NCBI GenBank assembly: GCA_014529385.2
Contig: CM043944.1
Span: 66,542,895-66,606,894 of the forward strand
Direction of reading: 5' to 3'
Length of the DNA: 64,000 bases
Source: Adiantum capillus-veneris
Lineage: Eukaryota > Streptophyta > Polypodiopsida > Polypodiales > Pteridaceae
Made by a program: the position numbers and the translations under genes. How positions within the stretch are numbered: the first letter of the stretch is position 1; each line of letters opens with the position of its first letter. Shown here piece after piece: positions 31,441 through 42,571 of this stretch. The notes below the pieces were generated by a model that was not told the origin of the DNA, ran no database searches, and worked only from the letters and a program-made list of their open reading frames with translations.

Positions 31441-32868
31441 TTGCAGGAGAGCATCCGTAAATCTCAGCACACAGTTACCAAGAAATAGCATCGATTTGAA
31501 GACCGGGATATTAGCAAATTCTGCAATATCTATGAACAAGCAATGGAAGAGAATGTGATTGATGATCAGAACGCAGTAGAAGGGTTCCATTTGATTGCTG
31601 AGCCGGAACTTAGGAGTCAAATTAAAGAAATCCAGGTGCTTCAAGGCTCAAACTGGCAGGATTTCAAGTAGGCGCTTCAGGAGGATTCTCAAAGAGTAAC
31701 CAGGCAAAGTTTCATGAAGTGGGTGCAGAAGAAGAACAAAAATCTATATGCACGAGAGTTATTGTGGGAATTTGAGAAGAAATTCAAGCAACTGTCTTCG
31801 ATAGAGCAACGTTCAATGAGGGATCAGAAGGTTGAGTTGTTCATTCAGGCTGTTGATCCTTGACTTCAGAAGAGTTTAGTGCAGTTGCTAGAGGATCCAA
31901 GTGGAGAATTGGGCTTAACACCGACTGGAAGGTAGCCACCGAAGCAGTCAACATGATCGTGAAACGACAGATGAGAGTCGACAAGATGATCGTGGCCGAC
32001 ATCATGGATGTTACGGAGGAGGAACCTAAAGAGAAAACAACCTCGGCAATACCCAAAGTGGGGGAGCCAGTTCTTGACAAATTGGTAAAATATATTTAAG
32101 AATTGAATTTGAATTTTAAAGCTGTTAAATTTGATGGTCTAGCTACAAAGGGGTCTACATCGGAGCTTAGGCAGCAGCCACGACGCAAAGGCTGGGACCG
32201 TTGCATGTGGTGTGACGGTGAAGACCACAAGTATGTTAAAGAATGTGATGAATTTGACGAAGCATACAAAAATAATGTGGTGTTCTGGAAGGACAAGAAG
32301 ATACACCTCAGGGAAATAGGTGAGATGCTCCGCCTGAACTTCGATAGGAGCGGCATGAAGAAGATAGTTGATGAGATTCAACATAATGTTGCTCTTGTGG
32401 AGGCAACTACATATGGACTGAAAGTCTGCGGGAAGGGTGATGATGATGGTGCAGGTACCAAGGGTCAATTATGGCCTTATGCTTTGAAGACAACAAAAAC
32501 TAGACAGGTAACTTATGGGAAGCTGCGGAAAGTAGGGAATTCAATTCAACAAACCACAGGGTGGGATGATCTAGTTGATTCCCTCTCGGTGTATGTATTC
32601 ATTGCGAAGTCTCAAGCTAATGAGGCTATGGTGGAGGAGAAGCGGATAAGAGATGAAGAAGCTCTTGGGACATCGAAGAGGACAACCAGGTTCAACAGCA
32701 AGAAAGAAGAAAGTCCTGCTCCTAAGCCCGCTCCTGAAGTGGTGATGGAGGATGCACCTACGGACAAAAAGCAAGGTAGACCCAGGGGACCCTCTTATAA
32801 GCTCAAGTCTGACATTGAATTAGCTATAGATTTAAAGAAATTCTTTGAAGAGCGAATTCTGAATAGCT
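31441..32868 (+). pseudogene. gag: E Gag
   Basis: The frame from about 31441 reads DISKFCNIYEQAMEEN, LLWEFEKKFKQLSSIEQRSM and KVELFIQAVDP, with stops at 31669 (TAG) and 31861 (TGA). A shift near 31920 moves to the frame with VATEAVNMIVKRQMRVDKMI; after a stop at 32098 the 255-residue frame 32103-32870 follows. A zinc-knuckle variant CMWCDGEDHKYVKEC (C-x2-C-x4-H-x5-C) starts at 32202. A basic, GRPRGPSYKL-type segment lies near the end. It resembles Gags of fungal-type gypsy elements by the WCD.EDH knuckle. Not functional as it stands. Confidence 0.8.
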
Positions 32869-33008
32869 AGGTGGAGCTCACATTGGGTGATATATTGGGG
32901 ATTTCAAAACGTGAGTTTCATGAGGAGATAATAGATATCATCAAAAGGAAGCGGAAGATACCAAGTAAATAGGATCCGGAGTCAGTTAAGAGCCAGGCAG
33001 TATGCCAC

Positions 33009-33255
33009 TGAGGCAGTCCGGGGCGGGCAACAAGAAGAGCAACCTCTAAACACCCTTCAAGGCTCCCGTGATGCTCAATGGGGCTGGGGCACAACACAAC
33101 ACAAACCAAAATCACAAATCCCAACTACACAAGGGGCACCACCTAGTTTAAGAGAGAACTAGGACGCAAAAGAGGAGAATCGTTAGAGCAACCCACAAAC
33201 AAGCAAGGAATTTACACTAACCCTAACACCAATGGAACACTCTCACACACTAAAA

Positions 33256-33297
<42 letters not shown>

Positions 33298-35592
33298 TGC
33301 TCGGGCTGCTTTGAAGTGTATCGTTAATGATCAAGCAAACATAAATATATATATGTAAGAAAGAGAGAGAAAGGGAGAGGGGGTGCTTGTTGCATTAATA
33401 CCTTCTTACAAATCTGTCATGACAAATCAAAGTGAGATTAGTATTTGTTCAACATAGCTTGCGTAAATTTCACCACAACACATCACAAGAAAATCCACCC
33501 CAATCACTGTCTTAAGGCCAGGGGAGTCCTCTCCACCCTGTCGCCCTCTTACAGTATGTGGGATTTATGGCTAGATTGATGACAACACCAGAGACAAGCT
33601 TTCAAGAACTTAACAAAAAACACCAAGACACTTACGCATCATTGTTGTCCATTACTTCACGTTGGAAGGGAGACAAAGTATCCAAGCTTAGTCCAAATCC
33701 ACCCTCCTTGATTCAGCAAATGTTGGGCTTACACTAGTAGGAGAAATGATAGATTTCCTACTCTCAATTGAATGATCACTCTCTCTCTTACAATGGCATA
33801 GAGTTCCCTTGCTAATCCCCTATTACAACACATGCACATGCATAAGACAATGAGCTTTCACTCAAGAGCTCCTTCTAGAGAGGTTGAGCTTGGCTTCTCA
33901 AGCTATAGCATAGTGCTCTTGCTTATGGCTCCCCCTTTTGTGCTAGCTACACCCTCCTTTTATAGCAATTTTGAAGGATAGGGTTACTCCTCTAACCATG
34001 GTTGGGTTAGATTTTCAGCCATTTATCTAATTTCTTTTGCTTGGAATTATCAAGAAGTTGGTGGGGAAAGAGAGAGGAGAGAAATGGAGGTGATAGGACT
34101 TTTCATAGTGGGTTAGTGTTAGTAGAGTTAGTATTAATTTACAAATGGAATTGGATATTTACAATGGGAGTATCCATGCAGGATACAAATAAGGAAGAAA
34201 AACTCTTAAGAGGTAAGAAAAGGTGGATTTCTTACAAGGTTGATGCTCCAAGTGTCTTGAGTAGGGCCAATTTTGACGCTTGTTGACGGTCCACTAGCTT
34301 TGACGGTACATTTTTTCTCCACTCTTGACCTTTCTTGAGAGACAAGGTAATTGAAGCTGAGTAATCAACCACCATGATGCTGTCTTTTAAGAGAAGAGGC
34401 TGAATTTTGTGGTTTTTTTGATAGATATGGGTAAATTGGAGGAGGAAAAATGAGACTAGGTGGTCAATTTTGGAATGGAATTGTGTGTGGGAGGTATGAA
34501 TTCACCATGGTTTCGCTTATTCTTCAATGTTGAGGAGAAGGTGAGTAGGGTGCAGAGAGGAGTGGTGAGAGAGGTGGGGATGATGAGTGGAGAAGTGTGT
34601 GTGAAAGAGGAAAAGGATAAAGTGGAAGAGAGAGTGTGGCTGCATAGCATGGGAAAACTGGGGTCCACTAATAAAATCATAGCTCACAGCTCGTAGCTCA
34701 AAAAAATATGAAACAATTTGAGGCAAAATTTCAGCTCACGAGCTACAACTTTTGTTTGTATCACCTTTTCAAATTCGGAGAGCAAGTGAACTTTAAAAAT
34801 TTTGCAAAACCGACCATTTTTTTCCACTACACAAGGTCCTTGTGGGGTCCTTCTTTGGATGATTCTTTTGAATACCTCCAAGAGTGAGCCCTCCATAGTG
34901 CATGTATGCATGCCACCTACCCTTGACCTTATTTGGTAGGTCTATAATTGAAGATATTGTTGAGATCATGATATAAGTGAATAGTACAACTAAGAAAATC
35001 AAATATTGAGGGGTCTAAAAAATATGTACATGTCAAATATAAATAATATAAGTTGAAAAAATATAAAGGGGTCAAAATAAATCTCTCTCATCATAAGTCT
35101 ACCATAAAAATATGAATATTTTTTATGGTCTAATTTATGAGAGTAATAGAGAATAGATGTAAGAAGGAAAAAAATCACAATAGTGAAAAAATATACACAT
35201 AAATAGAACTAGTTTTTTTGGTTTTTTGTTGGGATGGAGTGACACCAAAAATAAGAGAAGCTTGCATGAAATTCTTTTTATATGGACTAAAGAGTATGCA
35301 AAATGATAAGAAAAAATATGGTAATGGTGAGTCAATGTACATAGCATAAATAACACACCATAGGTAGAAATATTTAAATAAATACCAAAATAATTACGAA
35401 AAATCTTTTTATTTAGGCCCTATATACAATGTAATATTTACACAGAAATGGGCCATAATATACTTATATTTTTTTTTTTATATTTTTTTGGCTCAACTAG
35501 CCCAATGACTAGCTAATTGAGGATTTTCTAAGAAGATATGGGAAAAGTCCCGTGACTCACGCACGCCTATGTACAGTGAAATGGTAGGGATA
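33009..35592 (-). mobile_element. solo-LTR-like insertion in E
   Basis: It separates the gag and protease parts of E and has no coding of its own. It begins TGAGGCAGTCCGG and shares ACCTCTAAACACC and AAGGGGCACCACCTAG (33130-33143) with the start of the G3 LTR. It carries a GA run at 33261-33293 and a minus-strand TATA box at 33953-33966. GCCAC occurs at 33004-33008 and 35593-35597, a possible target duplication; the right end would then be TA in place of CA. The right boundary is inferred. Confidence 0.55.
33953..33966 (-). promoter_or_regulatory. TATA box of LTR insertion in E
   Basis: GCTATAAAAGGAGG on the minus strand, in the layout seen in the G-lineage LTRs. Confidence 0.5.
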
Positions 35593-36354
35593 GCCACAGT
35601 GTTTGGGTGATTTTGGTAGGGTGAGGTAACGCACTGTGGTAATTACAAAGAGCCGAAAAACGGCTATCACCACATTGAAGAAATTCTAGATGACTATGAA
35701 GAGTATTTGGCAAATCTTGAAGAATAAGAAGAGTTGAGTTCTGTGGTGGTGTCAAATCCAATAGTACCTGAGGTAAGGCATGTTCATTTCAATGAAGATG
35801 AAGATAGTGAAAGCATACCAAGGAGTCGCTTTTGAAGGACTCATTGGGCAAGAGCAACAACCGAAATTATTGTAAAGCTTGGCGACATCGAAGAACCGGT
35901 CTTAGCACTCATAGATCATGGATTGGAGATCAAGTTGATGGCTAAAATCTTGAACAAAAAGGGGAAATGGCCAATTGATCTGGACCATGGTTGGTGGATT
36001 CAAGCTGCCAATATGCTTCCCGGTGACCTCTATGGTGCATGTGTCAATGTTCAGGTAACTGTAGGGGATGTCTGTGATGAGCAAAACTTCTTTATACAGG
36101 AGCATTCCTCTTATCCTTTAATTATGGGGCAACCATACATTACGGTTGTGCGAATGGAAACCAAAGTGCTGGATGATGGGTCGTCCTATGCCAGGGTTCG
36201 GAGCTATGATGGTAAGAAAGTAGTGCAATTCTTGATTGTATGTGTTGACCATGCTAGGAATAAGGACAGTCTACGTGATCATCCAATGCCGAAGATACGC
36301 AAGGAGTTAAGAGAACACAGGTTTTCACACGATTTTCTTGGAGTGTCATTATAA
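35593..36354 (+). pseudogene. pro: E protease
   Basis: Coding resumes near 35630 (YKEPKNGYHHIEEILDDYEE). After stops at about 35726 and 35833 it runs HWARATTEIIVKLG and the active site LALIDHGLEIKLM (35914-), followed by KKGKWPIDLDHGW, YPLIMGQPYI and RMETKVLDDGS. The DHG form in place of DSG is, as I recall, usual in this element type. It is a retropepsin-like enzyme that would cleave the polyprotein. The frame ends at 36354, and a different frame follows. Confidence 0.8.
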
Positions 36355-36778
36355 AGTGGGACTATGGTGGTACAAGCGAGGAGAAGTTCTCGCAAAGAGA
36401 AGATTTCTCTTCGGGGTTTTTGGGGTTAACATCTAAAGGTTCAGTCTCTTTTAGAAAATTTAATGATTTTCTAAAGTGGGAAAGACAATATGTCTCAGGT
36501 ATTCAAAGTGAATTGCAGGGTTGTGATGTGCTTGAATTTGATGATGTGATTTCAGGAGTCTTTGAAGAGGTATCTTATGAAGATACTATGTCAATGCTTG
36601 AAGAGATCAGGCAAAACGGGTTACAAAGCGGAACTGAAGTGGTCAAGATCCATTCAATGGACATGTATGATGAGCTATGTTCATATGAAGCCCTTATGCA
36701 TATCGAAGATGATTCAGGTGAAACTGTTGAAGCACAGGTAGAGACCAAATACAAGACTGTTGCAAAGAAAGTGATGGG
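36355..36778 (+). pseudogene. E linker between protease and reverse transcriptase
   Basis: A separate frame (36420-36782) with acidic residues (FDDVISGVFEEVSYEDTMSM). It probably joins protease to reverse transcriptase in the intact polyprotein; frame shifts lie at both ends. I see no known domain. Confidence 0.5.
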
Positions 36779-37858
36779 ATGATCAAGGAGTCTTCTCGAC
36801 AGCCTATACTCAGAGATCCGAAGAACATAGGGCATAAGTTTACTAAAGAGACACTGCAACAGCTGAAGGTTGGTGAAGACGGTTTCCTCAATGAAGAGGA
36901 GATCAAATGTTTTCAAGGTATGCTCCAAAAACATGGTAAAGCTTTCGCTTTTGAGCCAAGTGAGATAGGGTGTGTGGATCTGAGTGTTGTTTCACCAATG
37001 GTTATTTTCACTATTCCACACATGCCATGGAGCTTGCTTCCTATTCCAATTCCTAAAGCTCACTTGACAAAGCTCATCAATTTTCTCAATGAAAAGATTA
37101 AAATGGGAATTTTGGATCCTTCATGTGCTCCGTATTCTAATCGATGGTTTACTGTTCCGAAGAAAAATGGTACATTAAGATTCATTCAGGATATGCAACC
37201 GGTTAATAAGGTAACAATCCGCAATGTGGGTACTAGCCCAATTGTGGATGAATTTGTTGAGGCCTTTGCAGGTAGATCTATTCACTCCATGGGCGATCTT
37301 TATTCAGGATATGATCAATTCCAGTTAGCTTTGGAGAGCAAGGATCTTACTACAATGTGTACTCCTCTTGGTTTGGTAAGGATGTGCTCTCTACCACAGG
37401 GTGCTACTAATTCAGTAGCTCATATGATGAACGAAATGAATAAGGTATTAAGGGACTTTATCCCACATGTTACCATGCCTTTCACTAATGATCTACCAAT
37501 TAAGGGCTGAGAAGAAGGCTCAAAAGATGAAGCAAAAGACCAGAGGGGGTGCAGAGAGTTTGTTGCTTAACATATTGCTGACTGTGATGCTATATTATCA
37601 AGGCTTGAAGAAGTTAACTTAACACTTTTAGGTCAAAAATCGACTTTTGGAGCTAAGGAGGTCTTAATTGTGGCAATTCAAAATATGAAGGACACATGTT
37701 CTTCAGTTACTGAGGTTCATCGATTTTTAGGCGCACGTGTGTTCTATCGTAATTGGTTGCCACACTTTGCCCATGTTGCAGAGGTGTTGTATCAATTGCT
37801 ACGAAAAGGTAAGAGGTTTGTTTGGGAAGAGTTCACACACAAGGTATTAAGAAATTAA
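36779..37858 (+). pseudogene. pol: E reverse transcriptase
   Basis: Motifs in order: EEEIKCFQGMLQKHGKAFAF, IPHMPWSLLPIPIPKA, PYSNRWFTVPKKNGTLRFIQ, DLYSGYDQFQLALES, MCSLPQGATNSVAHMM, then FTNDLPIKG (37481-37507), where the usual F.DD catalytic pair reads ND. A stop follows at 37508. The same frame goes on through the thumb (VTEVHRFLGARVFYRNWLPHF) to 37858, where a shift leads into RNase H. Losing the first Asp of the pair would abolish polymerase activity. Confidence 0.88.
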
Positions 37859-38610
37859 ATAGGATGCTTCTTGAGGCTCCGACCTTGAGGAAAGTTGATT
37901 ATAAATGCGACAGGCCAGTTATTTTAACAGTTGACACTATCCCGACAGGTATTGGATGGGTTATAGGTCAAGATGATGTTGAAGGACACAGGTATGCAGT
38001 GAGATTTGGAGCCAAGGTGTTCAAGGCTCCTCAACGAGGATATCCACAGGTTAAGATGGAACTTTGGGGCGTTGCTACTGATCTAAGGACCGATAAAGAA
38101 TACTTTATTGGAGATTCTATTGTGGTAGAAACAGACTGCTTGCCACTGATAGGGATGATTGCAAATTGCTCTACTCCGGACATTTCCATGCTACAATGGA
38201 TAGCGTATATCAAGTCTCTTAACCCAGAATTTTGTCATATTGCAAGTAGCAATAACTCTGTTTTTGCAGATACGTTATCAAGAGCCAGGTTTGAAGATGA
38301 AGAAGAGATGCTGACCACGAGTGATGATGTTGGCTTGAAGTTCTACACGTCTTCTTATCTACATGCCAACTGTGGTAGTATTGCTCATGTTTTTGAATTT
38401 TTTTCTGAAGAGTTTTATGATGGAGAGTGGCTTATGATTGGCCGCTACCTAAGTACTCTCACTAAACAAGAAGGATGGAGTGATCAAGAATTCAAGAAGA
38501 TCAGGAAAAAGGCCTATGGCTATTTCCTGAAAGACGGACATTTATGGAAGCAACCGAAGAGCCCAGGAGGGGTACCACAACGAATTATTTGCGAGAAAGT
38601 GACCCAATAG
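37822..38610 (+). pseudogene. pol: E RNase H and linker
   Basis: LTVDTIPTGIGWVIGQ gives the first catalytic Asp. Then RGYPQVKMELWGV (Glu), VVETDCLPLIG (Asp) and SNNSVFADTLSRA (Asp); all four acidic positions are present. It is followed by a linker to the integrase finger (GYFLKDGHLWKQP). TAG at 38608 interrupts, and the frame continues. Confidence 0.85.
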
Positions 38611-39789
38611 CATGTGATTAAAGAGTTTCATGAAAGTCTATGGGCTGGACACGGAGGAGTCTGGGCAACCTTTGTCAAAATTAAAAACCGATATTGGTGG
38701 AGAGGTATGTATAAAGATGTGGTTCAATTTGTGGAATCATGCTTAATATGTCAACAGTACTCTAATGTGTGACATAGAGATGGGTTGCATCCCACCTATC
38801 CACTGGCTATGCACTACAAGTGGGTGGTGGACCTTATTACAATGCCAGTAGGAGTGTGGCAGATGAGATATATTGTTCTTGCCAGGGAAGATCTTACAAA
38901 CCAGGTTGAAGGTAGAGCTTTGCGTACCAAAGCTACCAGTTCAGTATGCAAGTTCTTGCTTGAAGATGTTATCTCTAGGTATGGATGTGTTGGCCAAATT
39001 ACTGCAGATAGAGGAGAGCTAGATGCAGATGAAGCTCGAGAGTTTTTTGCTCATATGGGCATTAAACTCGCCCTCACCACATCATATAATCCAGAAGGTA
39101 ACGGGAAGAGCGAAAGAGGACATCCCCCTATTGTTAAAGCTTTAGCAAAGGAGTGTGAAGGACATATTGGTGATTGGCCTAAACTCTTGCCGTTTGCTTT
39201 GTGGGCTGATTGCACTACTCACAGTTCAGTTACAGGATTTATGCCATTCGAATTGATGCATGGGTAGAAACCCATTATGACTATAGAGGAAGCAGTTACA
39301 ACTTGGACCATAATGCCATGGGAAGAAGGTATGTCTACTAAAGACTTGCTTGCTCTACATATTCGACAGCTTGAGAGGCGTCAAGAGGATATTGAGCAGG
39401 CTAAAGAGAAGCTTAAGGAGGCAAGATTGAAGAACAAGGCAGCAATTGATGGAAAGCATAGACTACAACCACATGCTATCAAGGAAGGTGACTAGGTACT
39501 TGTTTATGATAGTAGCTTGGAGAACCAATACTCTGCTATGCGGAAAATGGTGAAACGGTGGTTTGGACCATATGTTGTACTTCATGTTTATGATAATGCG
39601 ACCTACAAGTTATGCGAGCTTGATGGCACTGAGCTCAAGGTGCCTATTACAGGGAAAAGAGTTAAGCTGTTTAAGAAACGAGATGGTGAGATTAATATTG
39701 GAGACTTCAACACAGATCAACCTCCTGAAGACAATGTTATGTATGCATCTGACGATGAGTCTGATGATGCTCTTGAACATGCTTTATAA
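38611..39789 (+). pseudogene. pol: E integrase and C-terminal domain
   Basis: Same frame as the RNase H. Zinc finger HESLWAGHGG ... CLICQQ, then TGA at 38770. The DDE core shows YKWVVDLITMP, QITADRGELD and NPEGNGKSERGHPPIV. TAG at 39265 falls in HG-stop-KPIM. After a coiled-coil-like stretch (LERRQEDIEQAKEKLKEARL) TAG at 39493 precedes a barrel domain (VKRWFGPYVVLHVYDNATYKL). It ends in an acidic tail (DDESDDALEHAL) at 39789, about 30 bases before the polypurine tract. Confidence 0.88.
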
Positions 39790-39819
39790 GTACGGTTGGC
39801 ATAGACCGGAGGCTGTGCA

Positions 39820-39836
39820 AGTTCAGAGGGAGTGGA
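39820..39836 (+). other. E polypurine tract
   Basis: GTTCAGAGGGAGTGGA lies directly before the 3' LTR start TGTCG. Confidence 0.65.
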
Positions 39837-41115
39837 TGTCGTGCAGCTCCGCTCCCATGCAAAGAAAGATGCCAAAAAATGCACATCAAGTTTGTTTGAT
39901 GCTTATATGTTTAATGAACAGAGATTAAGGCCTAGCAACAGGCCAAGTTCAATGTTGAATGTATGTCAAATGCGGTAAAAAGGTCCAATAGATGCCTTAA
40001 TGATGCCAAAAATGAGTATACTTGAAGTGATCACAGATGAAAGATTATGATCTAGAACTGTAGTGCTTGAAGTGCTCTACCAGCCTGTCTTTACGGCTCA
40101 TCGATTGGAGCTACGGTGAAGAAGTTATGGCATATTGAAGTTTGAGTCGATTGTAGATCCGTACCGGATTGGGCAACTGCAACTGAGGTGATAGAACTGG
40201 AATGAATGTACGGGCCTGAAGCTCTCAATTTGTGGAGCACGTCCGTTTTTTTAGATCAATGATCGGAGTTATGGTTGCCAGGTTATGGGCCGTTAAAGAT
40301 TCTCTGGGGGCCGGTTCCGTGCCAGTCTAGTCGGCACGGTTGGAGTGCCATCTGGGAGTTCTTGAGTTGCAACCAGGGTTTTGAATGCACTAGAATAAGT
40401 GCTCAAGATAGTAGTGCTTTGGTTGGGATGTAAGTTGGATGTGATGCTCTTCAAAGAGCACAATAAATGCTTAAGTGGAATCTTTTTAAGGTCGTCTCTT
40501 GATACGGGCAACACATTTCATGACGAGGTTGCTTGACGGGGGCCGCTGAAGAAAGATGTTGTGCTTGGGGATGCTTTAGTCGGTGTGTATGTTAGGCAAT
40601 GCCTTTGGCCTAATGTGGTGCCTTTATGAAAGCTTTTCTTGATTTGGTCGATATGCATGTTAAATAAGGTGCCCTTTGAGAATTGCCCGGAGATGTCATG
40701 TTTGGCATTGCCTTGGCCAACATGTATACCAAATGGGCTACCTTTTTAAGCGCCGCTCACCCAACTCAAGGTATAAGACGAGCTGCCCATGACTTTAAAT
40801 AAAAAAAACCGCCCAAATCAAAGGGGCATGGCCACCCAAAGCCATAAATAATAATCACCCGGCCGTCCAAGCTTAGCCCGTCCAATGGTTGTGTGTAAAC
40901 AAATAAAAAACAAGGGCGGCAATGCCGAAGCCAACGAGCAGCGAGCTATGCAAGGAAGAGTCATTCATGTAGGCCGGGGAAGGCATCAGATGAGCTGGAC
41001 GCAGCAGCAAAAAACACTCAAGAAGCCGTCGCGCGTAGATTCGGTGCCAGCCGCTTGGCATTTGGTGCTGCTCGGCCTTGCCATGTCATGGGGACGGTTC
41101 CTGCTACGTCAGCCA

Positions 41116-41139
41116 CCCATTAGCGACATCGCTAATGGG
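41116..41139. other. LTR hairpin, E 3' copy
   Basis: A perfect 11-bp inverted repeat CCCATTAGCGA / TCGCTAATGGG with a 2-base loop. Confidence 0.75.
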
Positions 41140-41250
41140 TAGGCTATTTTTAGGGGGACAGCATGCAACCTAAGAGAAAAAGGGGATCATCGTGAGCTCT
41201 CTCGGCCTCAAAAGCTCTTTATGCTCTGAAATTCCCTCCTCAAGCCTTAA

Positions 41251-42571
41251 CACTAGGTTGGTAACCTAACAGGACATAAAAGTGTCCTTTCAGGGTTTTG
41301 AAAAAAACCTCCAAAACCATAGTAGATCCACTCATTTTGTAAAATCCTTTCATGAGGTTATAGTTCAAGGCCTACTACACATGGAAAAAATAAGAAACTT
41401 GTAAAATTTCTCATCTTTTGGTCACACCAAGCCTCCAAACTTGATGGACTATTACATTTTCATCAAAACAGTCATTTCTTATGTTTTGTTGCATAAAAAT
41501 AAGATTAGGGATTTTTGTAGGACTTGAGATAAATTCCCTAGTTAACTTCAATGGGTTGGTGATCAGAACATATGATTGCTTCTCACTCACTATTTTTTGT
41601 TTTGCCAAAAGAAATAGGTACAAAAAAGATGAATTTTTACCATTCTGCAAACCTATCATCAAAGTTTCTATAGCCACCCTCAATACAAATAATATATGCT
41701 TGTTTTCTTAGTTCCCTATTGTCTTTTAGGTTCATAAGGAGCCATGGAGCATGTCAAAAGAATAATACATCTCTTACCAAGGGGAATCTTGGGGACAAAG
41801 ATGAAGTGCTAAATACAACAAACATGAAAAACCTGGGTTCAACATTATGAGTTGTAGAATCCCATAGAAACTATTCAATATCTAGCCAAATTTGATCCTT
41901 ATGACTAGATAGGGTTACTACCTACAAAACGCATGTAGTTGTCATAAGAAACTAACAATATTGAAAAAGCTATACTTGATATACTAGAATGTTTTGTTTT
42001 CTTCTATAATTGAAAAAATCAACCATCGTTGTCTACTATGCAAAATAGGGTATTAGGTGCCCCAAAACTCAAGGAATATTAGCTTTATGTTACAATATGC
42101 AACATAGAAAATCAAAACTGCATTTGGATATCATGAAAGCCACCAAAAAAATCATATAAGAGCTAAAATTGGCTAAAAAACTGGATTTGACAATTTTTGT
42201 AATTTGGTCATAACTTACAACTTTAACATTTATTTCTCCCTAGAAGCATCAATACATGTTGAGGACTACTAAAGATAGTTCTCTAGCATTATAGGCCTCA
42301 CAAATATGAATTCTAGAGTAATATAGTGGCAAAAAGTTGAAAAAATTCAAAAACAAGACTCGTTTGTTCACACAGTTTAGGTTGTGAAATGTTGTGCAAG
42401 GACAAGGTTAAAGATGGAATTGATATTCCAAAAAAATGTCGAGTTTTTTTCAGCTCATGAGACAACTTTCTAGGCAAATAGCACCTCAAAATCCATTTTG
42501 AAACTCTTGACATAATTCAAGGAAAATGGTCACTTAACAGGACATAAAAGTGTCCCATTACCAACCTAGTG
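41251..42571. mobile_element. DNA transposon copy C, complete (1321 bp)
   Basis: The ends CACTAGGTTGGTAA and TTACCAACCTAGTG are inverted repeats. TTAA flanks both sides (41247-41250 and 42572-42575). The E 5' LTR has the empty site CCTTAAGCTCTC at about 30515, which fixes the boundaries. The duplication is TTAA or, given TTAG/CTAA around copy B, TA. The ends start CACTA, but the rest of the usual CACTACAAG is missing. There is no transposase ORF; it needs another element to move. Confidence 0.9.

Noticed and set aside
33261-33293. GA runs as a satellite or centromere signal
   Set aside because: They are short microsatellites inside several LTRs, not a long tandem array.
41251-42571. Assigning copy C to the CACTA superfamily because its ends begin CACTA
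   Set aside because: The terminus is CACTAGG rather than CACTACAAG, and flanks indicate TTAA or TA rather than a clear 3-bp duplication.
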